NCBI RefSeq assembly: GCF_009708005.2
Contig: NZ_CP052757.1
Location: forward strand, 2,790,001 to 2,854,000
DNA length: 64,000 nucleotides
Direction: 5' to 3'
DNA from: Cellulosimicrobium protaetiae
GTDB lineage: Bacteria; Actinomycetota; Actinomycetes; Actinomycetales; Cellulomonadaceae
Positions 37,187 to 46,103 of this stretch are shown in pieces (positions within the stretch are counted from its first letter, which is position 1; each line of letters opens with the position of its first letter). The position numbers and the translations under genes were made by a program. The notes below the pieces were generated by a model. The model saw nothing but the letters and a program-made list of their open reading frames with translations, was not told where the DNA came from and searched no databases.

Positions 37187-37200
37187 TATCGTGAAGGATT
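37187..37200 (+). promoter_or_regulatory. -10 promoter of the amidohydrolase gene
   Basis: TATCGT at 37187-37192 is eight bases before the GTG at 37201. GAAGGA between them could also serve as a weak ribosome site. Confidence 0.5.
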
Positions 37201-38841
37201 GTGGCCTCAACCCTGTACCGCGGCGGCGTGATCCACTCCCAGGCCGACCCGTTCGCCGAAGCACTCCTCGTCGACGACGGCGTGATCGCCTGGATCGGCG
37301 CCGACGACACGGCCGACGGGCTCGCCGCTCGCGCCGACCGCGTGATCGACCTCGACGGCGCGCTCGTCGCGCCCGGGTTCGTCGACGCGCACGTGCACCT
37401 GTTCGAGGTCGGGCTCGCCCTCGCGGGCGTCGACCTGTCCGCGAGCGCCGGCGTGACGACCCTCGCGGCCGCGCTGGAGGCGGTCGCGAAGGCCGCGGCG
37501 GGCGTCGGGGACGACGACGTCGTGCTCGCGTTCGGGTGGGACGAGCGGTCCTGGCCCGAGGGGCGCCCGCCGACGCGCGCCGAGCTCGACGCCGCGGCGG
37601 GCGGGCGCGCGGTGTACGCGGCGCGGGTCGACGTGCACTCGGCCGTGGTGTCCACGACGCTCGCGCGGCGCTGCGCCCTGGCGGAGCGGCCCGGGTGGGA
37701 CGAGTCGGGCTGGGTGACGGGGGAGGCGCACCACGTCGCCCGGGACGTCGCGCGCGACGTGTCGCCGGCGCGGCGCACCGACCTGTACCGGGCGGCGCTG
37801 CGCGCCGCGGCGGAGCAGGGGATCGTGTCGGTGCACGAGATGAGCGCCCCGCACATCGACACGCGCGCAGGGCTGCGCGAGCTGCTCGCGCTCACGGGCG
37901 AGGCGTCCTCGGGGCTGGCGCACGTCGTCGGGTACCGGGGCGAGCTGTGCACCACGGTCGACGACGCGCGCGAGCTCCTCGCGGACGTGCCCGGCCTGAC
38001 GGGCATCGCGGGCGACCTCAACGTGGACGGCTCGATCGGGTCGCGCACCGCGGCGATGCGCCTGCCCTACCAGGACGGCCCGGACCGCACCGACCGCGGC
38101 ACCCTCTACCTGAGCGCGGAGCAGATCGCGAACCACCTGTCCGCGGTCGGCACCGCGGGCACGCAGGGCGGCTTCCACGTCATCGGGGACCGCGCGATGG
38201 ACGAGCTCGTGCTCGGGCTCAAGGTCGCCGCCGACGTCCACGGCCAGGGCGCGGTGCGCGCGGCCCGCCACCGCGTCGAGCACGCGCTGTTCGTGGACGC
38301 GACGGCGCTGGCATCGCTCCTGCTGTTCGGCGTGAGCCTGAGCATCCAGCCCGGGTTCGACGCCGCGTGGGGCGGCCCGCAGGGCATGTACGCGGCGCGC
38401 GTGGGCGCGACCCGGGCCGAGGGCCTGAGCCCGTTCGCGGACCTCGCGGGGGCGGGCGTCCCCCTCGCGTTCGGGTCGGACGCGCCGGTGACGCGACTGG
38501 ACCCGTGGGCGGGCGTGCTCGCCGCGATGTCGCACGTGGACCCGGACCAGCAGATCTCGGCGCGGGCCGCGTTCCGCGCGCACACCCGCGGCGGCTGGCG
38601 CATCGCGGGCCTGGACCACACGGGCGCCGGGCAGCTGCGCGTCGGGGCGCCCGCGCACCTGGCGGTGTGGCGGGGCGAGCACCTCGTGGTGCAGGGCGCG
38701 CTCGGGCGCACGACGTCGTCGTGGAGCACGGACGCGCGCGCCGGGCAGCCGCTCCTGCCGGAGCTCGGCCCGGACGTGCCGCGGCCGCGGTGCCTGCAGA
38801 CCGTGCGGGACGGCGTCCCGCTGTTCGACACGTTCGTCTGA
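37201..38841 (+). CDS. Amidohydrolase-superfamily protein (YtcJ-like)
   Basis: A 546-residue metal-dependent hydrolase. The first metal-binding pair is GFVDAHVHL (residues ~60-68), later ligands include the His in GFHVIGDRAMDE and HRVEHALFVDA, and the catalytic Asp in FGSDAPVTRLDPW. The sandwich domain is formed by both termini. The length and motifs fit the YtcJ group, which cleaves N-acyl or formamide-like bonds; the substrate is unknown. GTG start close to a TATCGT -10. Confidence 0.85.
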   Translation: MASTLYRGGVIHSQADPFAEALLVDDGVIAWIGADDTADGLAARADRVIDLDGALVAPGFVDAHVHLFEVGLALAGVDLSASAGVTTLAAALEAVAKAAAGVGDDDVVLAFGWDERSWPEGRPPTRAELDAAAGGRAVYAARVDVHSAVVSTTLARRCALAERPGWDESGWVTGEAHHVARDVARDVSPARRTDLYRAALRAAAEQGIVSVHEMSAPHIDTRAGLRELLALTGEASSGLAHVVGYRGELCTTVDDARELLADVPGLTGIAGDLNVDGSIGSRTAAMRLPYQDGPDRTDRGTLYLSAEQIANHLSAVGTAGTQGGFHVIGDRAMDELVLGLKVAADVHGQGAVRAARHRVEHALFVDATALASLLLFGVSLSIQPGFDAAWGGPQGMYAARVGATRAEGLSPFADLAGAGVPLAFGSDAPVTRLDPWAGVLAAMSHVDPDQQISARAAFRAHTRGGWRIAGLDHTGAGQLRVGAPAHLAVWRGEHLVVQGALGRTTSSWSTDARAGQPLLPELGPDVPRPRCLQTVRDGVPLFDTFV

Positions 38842-38851
38842 CCGCTACCGC

Positions 38852-38879
38852 TTGACAGGGCCGTGAGCCGGAGTAGGTT
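38852..38879 (+). promoter_or_regulatory. Near-consensus vegetative promoter upstream of lnt
   Basis: TTGACA (38852-38857), a 16-base spacer and TAGGTT (38874-38879). This is the best -35/-10 pair in the window and points into a region with no large gene, 240 bases before lnt. Confidence 0.8.
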
Positions 38880-38885
38880 CGACAG

Positions 38886-39100
38886 GGTGTTCCGGCCCCC
38901 GCGGCCGCAGGGGGATCAGCCACCGACGACGACCCCTCGGCGTCCCGCGCCGGGTACCTGGCCGGGCTCGCGCGCTCAGTAGAAAACGTGCTCCGCCGGT
39001 GGCGGCGGCGTACGGGCCGAAGGGCGCGCGAGCCCGCACACACCCGCCGCGCAGATCACCCGCCCGACCGTCGTCGCGCACCGGGTCCGTGCAGGTGCGT
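38886..39100 (+). ncRNA. Candidate structured leader RNA upstream of lnt-ppm1
   Basis: Downstream of the strong promoter, CGGGCTCGCGCGC (38963-38975) pairs perfectly over 13 bp with GCGCGCGAGCCCG (39024-39036), enclosing 48 bases that contain a CCGCC-GGT-GGCGG hairpin. An earlier CCCCC...GGGGG hairpin brackets GCGGCCGC. It could be an independent small RNA or the 5' leader of lnt. I do not recognise a known RNA family. Confidence 0.45.
38887..38982 (+). CDS. Candidate 31-residue proline-rich leader peptide
   Basis: A GTG seven bases after the TAGGTT -10 opens a 31-codon frame ending at TAG 38980-38982. Eight of its residues are Pro, including PP at residues 4-5 and 12-13, with a TTT run at 14-16 and a tail [10 protein letters not shown]. 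The position matches the leaderless starts elsewhere in the window. Its last codons lie inside the left arm of the long stem at 38963-38975, so translation would melt that stem, as in leader-peptide attenuators. The peptide is not recognised; reality as a translated frame is inference. Confidence 0.4.
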   Translation: MFRPPRPQGDQPPTTTPRRPAPGTWPGSRAQ

Positions 39101-39104
39101 GGCG

Positions 39105-39116
39105 TAGGGTGCACCC
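39105..39116 (+). promoter_or_regulatory. Leaderless -10 promoter of lnt
   Basis: TAGGGT at 39105-39110 is six bases before the lnt GTG. It would give a second, short transcript in addition to one from the promoter at 38852. Confidence 0.55.
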
Positions 39117-40865
39117 GTGCACGCCCCCGAGCCCGCGGCCACCCCGGCCGGGCGACCCCGCCCCGCAGGACCGTCCACCTCAGGACCGGACTCCCCGTCG
39201 TCGGACCCCGCGTCGTCGGCACCCCCCGAACCGGGCACCGTCGAGACCGGTCGCCGTGCCCCTGGCGCCGCGCAGGGCCGCACCCTGGTCGGGCCGCCGT
39301 CGCGGCCGCTCACGCTCCTCCTGGCCCTCGCGGGCGGCCTCGCCACCGACGCGGCGTTCCCCGACCGCGGGTGGTGGCCCGTCGCGTTCGTCGGCGTCGC
39401 CGCGCTGTTCTGGGCGCTGCGTCGCGACGGTGCGCGCTGGGGCTTCCTCGTGGGGCTCGTGTGGGGGCTCGCGTTCTTCCTGCCGCACCTGTGGTGGGCC
39501 AACTACGCGACCGAGACCGTGCCGTGGGTCGCATTGTCCGCCATGGAGGCGTGCTTCGTCGCCGTGCTCGGCGCCGCCTGGGTGTGGGCGCGGCGGTGGT
39601 CGTGGCTCGCCGGGCGTCCGTGGGCACAGGCGGTCGCGTTCGCGCTGCTGTTCGTGGGCGTCGAGCAGGCGCGCACCGAGGTGCCGTTCGGCGGCTTCCC
39701 CTGGGGCCGGCTCGCGTTCTCCCAGGCGGACTCCCCGCTCGGGCGCGCGGCGTGGCTCGGCGGCGAGGTCCTCGTGTCCCTCCTCGTCGCGCTCGCCGGG
39801 TCGTTGCTCGCGGTCGCGGTGCTCGCGGTGGTGCGTCGCCGCGACCTCGTGACGGGTGCCGTCGTCCCGGTGGCGGTCGCCGGGGCTCTCGTGGCCGCGC
39901 CCCTGCTCGTGCCGCTCGACACCCGTGCCGAGGCGGGCACCCTCGCCGTCGGGGCCGTGCAGGGCAACGTGGGCGAGCCCGGGCTGGGGTCGTTCGCGAA
40001 CCGGGCCGAGGTGCTCAACAACCATCTCCAGGGGACCGTCGCGCTGCTGGACGAGGTGGAGCCCGGCGACCTCGACGTCGTGCTGTGGCCCGAGAACGGG
40101 TCCGACCTCGACCCGCAGACCGCGCCCGACGTCGCCCGCGCGATCGACGACGCCGCGCGCGAGGTCGACGCCCCGATCCTCGTCGGTGCGCAGGAGTACC
40201 CCGACACCGGCGGCCGGTACAACGTGTCGCTCCTGTGGGAGCCGGGCGCGGGTGTCGTCGACCGGTACGCCAAGCAGCACCCCGCCCCGTTCGGCGAGTA
40301 CATCCCCCTGCGGTCCCTGCTGCGGATCTTCTCCGACCAGGTCGACCGCGTGAGCATCGACATGATCCCCGGCACCGAGACGGGTGTCGTCGACCTCGCG
40401 TCCGAGCGCCTCGGGCGCACCGTGCCGCTCGGCGTCGTCATCTGCTTCGAGGTCGCCTACGACGGCCTCGTGAACGACGCCGTGGACGCGGGCGCCGAGG
40501 TGCTCGTCGTGCAGACGAACAACGCCTCCTTCGGGTACACCGCCGAGTCCACCCAGCAGCTCGCCATGTCGCGCCTGCGGGCCGTGTCGACCGGGCGCGC
40601 GACCGTGCAGGTCTCGACCGTCGGCGTCAGCGGCGTCATCGCCCCCGACGGCACCCTCCTGCAGAGCACCGAGCTGTTCACGGCCGACCAGATGGTCGCG
40701 GACCTGCCGCTGCGCACGAGCCTCACCCCGGCCGTCCGGGCGGGGGACTGGCCGGGACGGGCCGTCGAGCTCCTCGCGCTCGGCCTGCTGGCGGCGGGCG
40801 TCGTGAGCGTCGTCCGCGAGCGCCGGGCCGCTCGGCCGGCCGCGACCGGGGACGACGCGCGGTGA
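39117..40865 (+). CDS. lnt: Apolipoprotein N-acyltransferase
   Basis: A 582-residue membrane enzyme: about 65 residues of Pro/Ser-rich cytoplasmic leader, six or more transmembrane helices, then a nitrilase-like domain with the catalytic triad in WPENGSDLD (Glu), [12 protein letters not shown] (Lys) and [11 protein letters not shown] (Cys). It adds the third acyl chain to lipoprotein cysteines. ppm1 overlaps its stop as GTGA; in M. tuberculosis the two activities are one fused protein, so this is the unfused equivalent. Confidence 0.92.
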   Translation: MHAPEPAATPAGRPRPAGPSTSGPDSPSSDPASSAPPEPGTVETGRRAPGAAQGRTLVGPPSRPLTLLLALAGGLATDAAFPDRGWWPVAFVGVAALFWALRRDGARWGFLVGLVWGLAFFLPHLWWANYATETVPWVALSAMEACFVAVLGAAWVWARRWSWLAGRPWAQAVAFALLFVGVEQARTEVPFGGFPWGRLAFSQADSPLGRAAWLGGEVLVSLLVALAGSLLAVAVLAVVRRRDLVTGAVVPVAVAGALVAAPLLVPLDTRAEAGTLAVGAVQGNVGEPGLGSFANRAEVLNNHLQGTVALLDEVEPGDLDVVLWPENGSDLDPQTAPDVARAIDDAAREVDAPILVGAQEYPDTGGRYNVSLLWEPGAGVVDRYAKQHPAPFGEYIPLRSLLRIFSDQVDRVSIDMIPGTETGVVDLASERLGRTVPLGVVICFEVAYDGLVNDAVDAGAEVLVVQTNNASFGYTAESTQQLAMSRLRAVSTGRATVQVSTVGVSGVIAPDGTLLQSTELFTADQMVADLPLRTSLTPAVRAGDWPGRAVELLALGLLAAGVVSVVRERRAARPAATGDDAR

Positions 40866-41674
40866 GCCGCCCGGAGGATCAGCCCGCGCCGGGCCGCGTG
40901 CTCGTCGTCGTGCCCACGTACGACGAGGCGCTGACCCTGCCGGGCACGCTCGCGCGTCTGCGCGCCGCGGTGCCGGACGCGGACGTGCTCGTGGTCGACG
41001 ACGCGAGCCCCGACGGGACGGGCGAGCTCGCCGACGCCGCGGCCGCGACGGACCCGGGCGTGCACGTGCTGCACCGGGCGGGCAAGGAGGGGCTGGGCGC
41101 GGCGTACGTCGCCGGGTTCGGCTGGGGCCTGGACGCCGGGTACGACGTCCTCGTCGAGATGGACGCCGACGGGTCGCACCAGCCCGAGCAGCTGCCGTCC
41201 CTGCTCGCGGCGCTCGGCCCGACCCGGTCGGACGCCGCGGGGGAGCGGGGCGCGGACCTCGTCATCGGGTCGCGCTGGGTGCCGGGCGGGCGGGTGGAGA
41301 ACTGGCCGTGGCACCGCGAGGTGCTCTCCCGCGCGGGCAACGCGTACGTGCGCGTCGCGCTCGGGCTCCGCCTGGGGGACGCGACCGCGGGGTTCCGCGC
41401 GTACCGGGCCGGGGCGCTGCGCGCCGTCGACCTCGCGAGCGTGGAGTCGCACGGGTACTGCTTCCAGGTCGACATGGCGTGGCGGGTCGCGCGCACGGGC
41501 GGGCGCGTGGTCGAGGTGCCGATCACGTTCGTCGAACGCACCGCGGGCCGGTCGAAGATGAGCCGCGCGATCGTCACCGAGGCGCTGTGGAAGGTCACCG
41601 TGTGGGGTGCGCGACGGCGCGCGGCCCAGCTCGCGGGTGCCGTGCGGGGGCGGGGGAGCCGGGCGTCTCGTTGA
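40862..41674 (+). CDS. ppm1: Polyprenol monophosphomannose synthase (GT2)
   Basis: A 270-residue family 2 glycosyltransferase. [31 protein letters not shown] with the first Asp pair and [15 protein letters not shown] with the DXD metal site are intact, as is [18 protein letters not shown]. It transfers mannose from GDP-mannose to polyprenyl phosphate, feeding lipoglycan and protein mannosylation. No transmembrane segment is present, so it probably docks on Lnt. GTGA overlap with lnt. Confidence 0.9.
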   Translation: MSRPEDQPAPGRVLVVVPTYDEALTLPGTLARLRAAVPDADVLVVDDASPDGTGELADAAAATDPGVHVLHRAGKEGLGAAYVAGFGWGLDAGYDVLVEMDADGSHQPEQLPSLLAALGPTRSDAAGERGADLVIGSRWVPGGRVENWPWHREVLSRAGNAYVRVALGLRLGDATAGFRAYRAGALRAVDLASVESHGYCFQVDMAWRVARTGGRVVEVPITFVERTAGRSKMSRAIVTEALWKVTVWGARRRAAQLAGAVRGRGSRASR

Positions 41675-41736
41675 GGGCGGGCGCAGCGAGGACGGTGCGC
41701 GAGCGGTGCAGCCTCGGCGCCCTGCCCGTGGCGCAC

Positions 41737-41772
41737 GAGAGGCCCGAACCCCTGACGGGGTCCGGGCCTCTC
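41737..41772. terminator. Bidirectional terminator between ppm1 and rbpA
   Basis: GAGAGGCCCG/CGGGCCTCTC plus an inner ACCCC/GGGGT, separated by one mismatch, with a TGAC loop. It lies between convergent stops. Confidence 0.8.
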
Positions 41773-41796
41773 CGGTCGTCGGGCGACCGCGCGGTG

Positions 41797-42141
41797 TCAG
41801 GCGCTGCGGCGCAGCTTCCCGGCGCGCAGCAGGCCGAGGCGCTCGTCGAGCAGCTCCTCGAGCTCGGAGATGGTGCGGCGCTCGAGCAGCATGTCCCAGT
41901 GGGTGCGGGCGGGCTTGCCGGCCTTGGGCTCGGGGCGCTCCGCGTCGCGCAGCAGCGCCTCGGCGCCGCAGCGGCACTCCCACACCGGGGGGACCTCGGC
42001 GTCGGTCGAGAACGGCAGGATGATGGTGTGCCCGTTGGGGCAGTCGTAGTGCGCCTGGAAGCGGGGGGCGAAGTCGACGCCCTCGTCCGACTCCATGCTC
42101 TTCGCACCGATGCTCATCCCGCGCAGCGAACGGTCGGCCAT
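41797..42141 (-). CDS. rbpA: RNA polymerase-binding protein RbpA
   Basis: A 114-residue RbpA: a short amino-terminal tail (SLRGMSIGAKSMESDEGVDFAPR), the core with CPNGH...CRCG zinc-like cysteines, the basic linker and the sigma-interaction helix THWDMLLERRTISELEELLDERL. It binds RNA polymerase and the group 1/2 sigma factors and stabilises open complexes at actinobacterial promoters. A CAGGAGGACACC ribosome site precedes the ATG, and a SigR-type promoter lies 79-104 bases upstream. Confidence 0.96.
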   Translation of the reverse strand: MADRSLRGMSIGAKSMESDEGVDFAPRFQAHYDCPNGHTIILPFSTDAEVPPVWECRCGAEALLRDAERPEPKAGKPARTHWDMLLERRTISELEELLDERLGLLRAGKLRRSA

Positions 42142-42219
42142 GGTGTCCTCCTGAGGGGTCTTCGGGGGTGGGTGGGCGCGCCCGGTGGGGTGCGGGCAGC
42201 GGCCCGGTCTACGAGAGGC

Positions 42220-42245
42220 AACGCCTCGCCGTCGGTCGGTGTTCC
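42220..42245 (-). promoter_or_regulatory. SigR/SigH-type promoter of rbpA
   Basis: On the minus strand GGAAC (42241-42245), an 18-base spacer and GTT (42220-42222) fit the oxidative-stress sigma SigR consensus. rbpA is a known SigR target in Streptomyces. The transcript would have a ~70-base leader. The remaining 42246-42508 holds the divergent upstream region of the flavin gene and no gene. Confidence 0.7.
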
Positions 42246-42470
42246 GGCGTGCAGTGAAGGTCCGGTGAACGTCGCGGGCGTTCGCGGCCGGTCCGCTCCC
42301 ACGGCGTCGAGCCGGTCCGCCACGGCGCGTCGCGGTCCCAGGCTCCCGGGTTTCGATGCCCGACGCAACTCGTCCGGCGTCGCGCGGCCCCGGAGGTGCG
42401 CACGCTCACGCACCCGTGCGCGGACGACGCGGGAACAAACGGGGGAGATGCCCGGTTGTGCGCCGTGTAC

Positions 42471-42482
42471 ATGCAAACGCAT
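42471..42482. promoter_or_regulatory. Small palindrome upstream of the CE1758-type gene
   Basis: ATGC-AAAC-GCAT is a perfect inverted repeat 27 bases before the ATG at 42509. Its AT content and place suggest an operator; the cognate regulator is unknown. Confidence 0.3.
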
Positions 42483-42508
42483 CGACCTAGGACTCACGGG
42501 AGCACACC

Positions 42509-43696
42509 ATGCAGTTCGGCATCTTCACCGTCGGCGACGTGACGACGGACCCCACGACGGGCCGGACCCCCGACGACACCGAGCGTGTCCGCTCGATGCT
42601 GACCATCGCGAAGCACGCCGACGAGGCGGGACTGGACGTCTTCGCGACGGGCGAGCACCACAACCCGCCGTTCGTCCCGTCCTCGCCGACGACCATGCTC
42701 GGCTACCTCGCCGGTGTGACGAAGAACATCGTCCTGTCGACGTCCACGACCCTCATCACGACGAACGACCCCGTGCGCCTCGCGGAGGAGTACGCGATGC
42801 TCCAGGTCATCTCCGGCGGGCGCATGGACCTCATGATGGGGCGCGGCAACACGGGACCGGTGTACCCGTGGTTCGGGCAGGACATCCGCAACGGCATCCC
42901 GCTCGCGATCGAGAACTACGCGCTGCTGCGCCGTCTGTGGACCGAGGACGTCGTGGACTGGGAGGGCAAGTTCCGCACCCCGCTGCAGGGCTTCACCTCC
43001 ACGCCGCGCCCGCTGGACGGCGTGCCGCCGTTCGTGTGGCACGGGTCGATCCGCAGCCCCGAGATCGCCGAGCAGGCCGCCTACTACGGCGACGGGTTCT
43101 TCCACAACAACATCTTCTGGCCCATCAGCCACACCAAGCAGATGGTGCAGTTCTACCGCCAGCGCTGGGAGCACCACGGCCACGGCCCCGCGGACACCGC
43201 GATCGTCGGCCTCGGCGGCCAGGTGTTCCTGCGCAAGGACTCCCAGAAGGCGTGGGACGAGTTCCGGCCCTACTTCGACAACGCTCCCGTGTACGGGCAC
43301 GGCCCGTCGATGGAGGACTTCACGCGCGAGACGCCGCTCACCGTCGGCTCCCCGCAGCAGGTGATCGACCGGTACGCCGCGATGCGCGAGCACGTGGGGG
43401 ACTACCAGCGTCAGCTGTTCCTCATGGACCACGCCGGCCTGCCGCTCAAGACCGTGCTCGAGCAGATCGACCTCCTCGCGGGCGAGGTCGTGCCCGTGCT
43501 CCGCAAGGAGATGGAGGCCGCGCGCCCCGCGCACGTGCCGGCGAACCCGCCGAGCCACGCCGAGCGCGTCGCCGCCGCCCGGGCCGCCGGGACCGAGGGT
43601 GCCGCGCACGTCGGCGGCACCGAGGACCGCTGGACCGGGCGCACCGCCGAGGACGACCAGCAGCCGGCGAACGCCGGCGCCGCGTTCGGGCTGTGA
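42509..43696 (+). CDS. CE1758-family FMN-dependent luciferase-like monooxygenase
   Basis: A 395-residue TIM-barrel LLM oxidoreductase. QFGIFTVGDVT opens strand 1, FATGEHHNPPFVPSSPTTMLGYLAG and ISGGRMDLMMGRGNTGPVY are the flavin/substrate segments typical of CE1758 proteins. It uses reduced FMN and O2 on an unknown substrate. The reductase that supplies FMNH2 is probably the CE1759-type gene 171 bases downstream. The last ~45 residues are a Pro/Ala/Glu-rich tail. GGGAG precedes the ATG. Confidence 0.88.
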   Translation: MQFGIFTVGDVTTDPTTGRTPDDTERVRSMLTIAKHADEAGLDVFATGEHHNPPFVPSSPTTMLGYLAGVTKNIVLSTSTTLITTNDPVRLAEEYAMLQVISGGRMDLMMGRGNTGPVYPWFGQDIRNGIPLAIENYALLRRLWTEDVVDWEGKFRTPLQGFTSTPRPLDGVPPFVWHGSIRSPEIAEQAAYYGDGFFHNNIFWPISHTKQMVQFYRQRWEHHGHGPADTAIVGLGGQVFLRKDSQKAWDEFRPYFDNAPVYGHGPSMEDFTRETPLTVGSPQQVIDRYAAMREHVGDYQRQLFLMDHAGLPLKTVLEQIDLLAGEVVPVLRKEMEAARPAHVPANPPSHAERVAAARAAGTEGAAHVGGTEDRWTGRTAEDDQQPANAGAAFGL

Positions 43697-43704
43697 CCCG
43701 CGCC

Positions 43705-43735
43705 GTCCCGCGGCCGACGTGACCGGCCGCGGGAC
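43705..43735 (+). terminator. Stem-loop after the CE1758-type gene
   Basis: A perfect 12-bp inverted repeat GTCCCGCGGCCG / CGGCCGCGGGAC with a seven-base loop starts nine bases after the stop, so the following reductase may be partly separately transcribed. Confidence 0.65.
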
Positions 43736-43867
43736 CGGTCGCCCGACGGCGTACGGTCGAGGGGTGCCCCCGCGCACCCGGCGACCGGCCGCCGTCGGGC
43801 ACCCCGCACCACCCGGCCCGGTGACGGACCGACCCCCGCACGACACGCCACACCCCAGGAGCACCGC

Positions 43868-44506
43868 ATGACCGCCAGCACCCCCGCCCCGGACCGCCGC
43901 CTCGTCGTGGTGTCCGCCGGGTTGTCCAAGCCGTCCTCCACGCGCCTCCTCGCCGACCGACTCGGCGAGGCCACCGTGCGCGAGCTCCAGGGGCTCGGCG
44001 TGAGCGCCGAGGTCGAGACCGTCGAGCTGCGCGACCACGCGCACGCCGTCGTCGACACCATGCTCACCGGGTTCCCCACGGGCGAGCTCGCCGAGGTCCT
44101 CGAGCGCCTCGCCGCCGCCGACGGGATCGTCGTGGCCACCCCGCTGTTCACCACCACGTACTCCGGGCTGCTCAAGTCGTTCGTCGACATCCTCGACAAG
44201 GACTCGCTCACCGGCACGCCCGTCCTGCTCGGCGCGACCGGCGGCACCGCCCGCCACTCGCTCGCGCTCGAGTACTCCCTTCGCCCGCTGTTCACCTACC
44301 TGCGGGCCGACGTCACCACGACGTCCGTGTTCGCCGCGACCGACGACTGGGCGGCCGCCGAGGCCGACGCCGGCGGCGGGCTGCCCGCCCGGATCGCCCG
44401 AGCCGGGCGCGAGCTCGCGGAGAAGGTCGCCCTGCGCAAGAACTCCGGCCCTGCGGACCCGTTCGCAGCCACGCCCGACTTCACGGCGCTGCTCGGCGGG
44501 CTCTGA
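43868..44506 (+). CDS. CE1759-family FMN reductase
   Basis: A 212-residue flavodoxin-fold NADPH-FMN reductase: VVVSAGLSKPSSTRLLADRL is the FMN phosphate loop and VVATPLFTTTYSGLLKSFVDIL the isoalloxazine loop, with TPVLLGATGGTARHSLALEYSLRPLF near 120. This family is nearly always encoded beside CE1758 proteins. CAGGAGC precedes the ATG. Confidence 0.9.
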   Translation: MTASTPAPDRRLVVVSAGLSKPSSTRLLADRLGEATVRELQGLGVSAEVETVELRDHAHAVVDTMLTGFPTGELAEVLERLAAADGIVVATPLFTTTYSGLLKSFVDILDKDSLTGTPVLLGATGGTARHSLALEYSLRPLFTYLRADVTTTSVFAATDDWAAAEADAGGGLPARIARAGRELAEKVALRKNSGPADPFAATPDFTALLGGL

Positions 44507-44518
44507 CCCCACCAGACC

Positions 44519-44558
44519 GCGCGCCCCCGGCCACCGGTGCTCCCGGCCGGGGGCGCGC
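44519..44558 (+). terminator. Stem-loop terminator of the FMN reductase gene
   Basis: A perfect 14-bp inverted repeat GCGCGCCCCCGGCC / GGCCGGGGGCGCGC with a 12-base loop begins 12 bases after the stop. Confidence 0.8.
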
Positions 44559-44654
44559 TCACGTCTCCTGACCTGCAACGACACCGCCCGAAGGGTTGCC
44601 CCCGGAGGGTGTCGCGCGGCAGGATCGGGGGACCGACGACGACGGGGGAGCACA

Positions 44655-45428
44655 GTGAGCACGCACGCGACCGAAGGACGGGGTGCAGCGCCCACCACAG
44701 CGCCCACCGCAGCGACGACCGTCGAGACCGCCGACGAGACCACCGCGGCGCCCAGCGCCCCCGTCACCGTCACGGTGCCCGTCGTCGAGGCGCTCGCGGA
44801 GCACGTCCGCGCCCCCCGGCCGACGACACCCCCGGAACGCCGGCCGGTCGGCGTCGTCACCGTCCCCGGCCGCGCCCCCGACACGTCGCGCTTCTCCGCC
44901 GCGCCCCGCTACCCGGCCATGTTCCACGTCGCCGGCGGGCGGCTCGTGTGGGACGGCGCACGGCTGCGCCTCGTCCGCGGCGACGACACCGTGCTCGAGC
45001 CCGCCGGGCGACCCGTCGTGACCGTCAGCGGGGACGGGCCGACCGTCGTCGTGACCTGGCGCGACGAGCACCCCGGATCCCGGACGACACGCGCCGTCCT
45101 GCTCGACGGATCCTCCGCCCGCTTCGCCCGGTTCGCGCGCTCGCTCGCAGACACGCGCCCCGGGAGCGTCGTCGTCGACGACCGGACCGTCCCCTCGCCG
45201 CGCGTACCGCGCCTCCAGCCCCACCAGGCAGGCACCGCCCGACGCCCCGGCGTGTTCGCCCGCGCCCTGTGGCGCGTCGTCGGCCGCGGCGCACCCGCCG
45301 CGAGCGCCACCTCGGATGACGGGGGAGCAGCGCTGGTCGCCCGGCTCGAACGGCTCGCCGCCCTGCACCGCGCCGGCGACCTCACCGACACCGAGTTCGC
45401 GCGCGCGAAGCAGGCGCTGCTCGGCTGA
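44655..45428 (+). CDS. Uncharacterised protein with carboxyl-terminal SHOCT domain
   Basis: A 257-residue protein. The first ~65 residues are Ala/Thr/Pro-rich and probably disordered; a beta-rich middle domain follows (FHVAGGRLVWDGARLRLVRGDDTVLEPAGRPVVTVSGDG), and the last ~30 residues form a SHOCT helix pair (LVARLERLAALHRAGDLTDTEFARAKQALLG), a short oligomerisation or membrane-targeting motif. No catalytic motif is seen. The GTG start follows GGGGGAG. Confidence 0.65.
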   Translation: MSTHATEGRGAAPTTAPTAATTVETADETTAAPSAPVTVTVPVVEALAEHVRAPRPTTPPERRPVGVVTVPGRAPDTSRFSAAPRYPAMFHVAGGRLVWDGARLRLVRGDDTVLEPAGRPVVTVSGDGPTVVVTWRDEHPGSRTTRAVLLDGSSARFARFARSLADTRPGSVVVDDRTVPSPRVPRLQPHQAGTARRPGVFARALWRVVGRGAPAASATSDDGGAALVARLERLAALHRAGDLTDTEFARAKQALLG

Positions 45429-45454
45429 CAGGTCCGACCGGGGAGGGGCTGCCG

Positions 45455-45895
45455 TCAGTCCCCGCTCGGACCCCACCCGGTCACGTCGACCTCCGTCATG
45501 ACGGACCGGCCGTCGCGGAAGTCCCCGTACCGCGCCCACGCGAGCGTGACCCGCAGCAGCACGATGCCGTCGTCGGCCAGCGACCCCGCGAACTGGGGGA
45601 ACGCCGCCACGTACGCCGCGGCGCACCGCTCCCGGTCCGCGCCGGCCGGGACGTCCGCGACACCCTCGCACTGGACCGTCGTCCCGTCCGTCCCGCCCAC
45701 CGTCACCGCGACCCGCGGGTCCCGCGCCAGGTTCGCCACCTTGCGCGACGTCGAGCGCGCGTCGAACACCAGCTCGCCCGTGTGCGTCGCCGCCACCGCG
45801 AGGAACGCGGCCTGAGGCCCGCCGTCGTCCCCCAGCGAAGCGACGACGCCCCACCCCTGGGAACGGACATAGCCGACGAACGCGTCACGATCCAT
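45455..45895 (-). CDS. Pyridoxamine-5'-phosphate-oxidase-like flavin-binding protein
   Basis: A 146-residue split-barrel protein (VVASLGDDGGPQAAFLAVAATHTGELVFDARSTSRKVANLARDPRVAVTVGG) of the FMN/F420/heme-binding PNPOx-like superfamily. It is too short for PdxH and probably reduces or binds a flavin-linked substrate. The ATG follows TACGGT by six bases, a leaderless arrangement. Confidence 0.82.
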   Translation of the reverse strand: MDRDAFVGYVRSQGWGVVASLGDDGGPQAAFLAVAATHTGELVFDARSTSRKVANLARDPRVAVTVGGTDGTTVQCEGVADVPAGADRERCAAAYVAAFPQFAGSLADDGIVLLRVTLAWARYGDFRDGRSVMTEVDVTGWGPSGD

Positions 45896-45907
45896 GCCGA
45901 CACCGTA
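45896..45907 (-). promoter_or_regulatory. Leaderless -10 promoter of the PNPOx-like gene
   Basis: On the minus strand TACGGT occupies 45902-45907, six bases before the ATG at 45895; no ribosome site is present. Confidence 0.6.
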
Positions 45908-46103
45908 GCGGGCGGCTCCCGACCAAGAACACCGAGATCGCCCCATGGGCACGAAGACGCTGGACCCACGGGACGCGACCTGACGCCGTCGCACGATGAC
46001 CGAGTCCCGTACCGACCTCGCCGGCACCGACCAGGAAGCTCTGGGGGACACCGCCGCCGCCCGGTACGACACCCCCGGTGAGGGCTCTCGCCCCCCGGAC
46101 GTC

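Noticed and set aside
32849-37264. A 1471-codon open frame antisense to helY
   Set aside because: High GC3 keeps the antisense frame open; its product is low-complexity Arg/Ala/Gly/Pro/His with no domain, while helY on the other strand has every helicase motif.
42142-42508. Riboswitch or small gene in the rbpA-CE1758 interval
   Set aside because: Apart from the SigR promoter and a small palindrome, no conserved RNA fold or coding frame could be supported.
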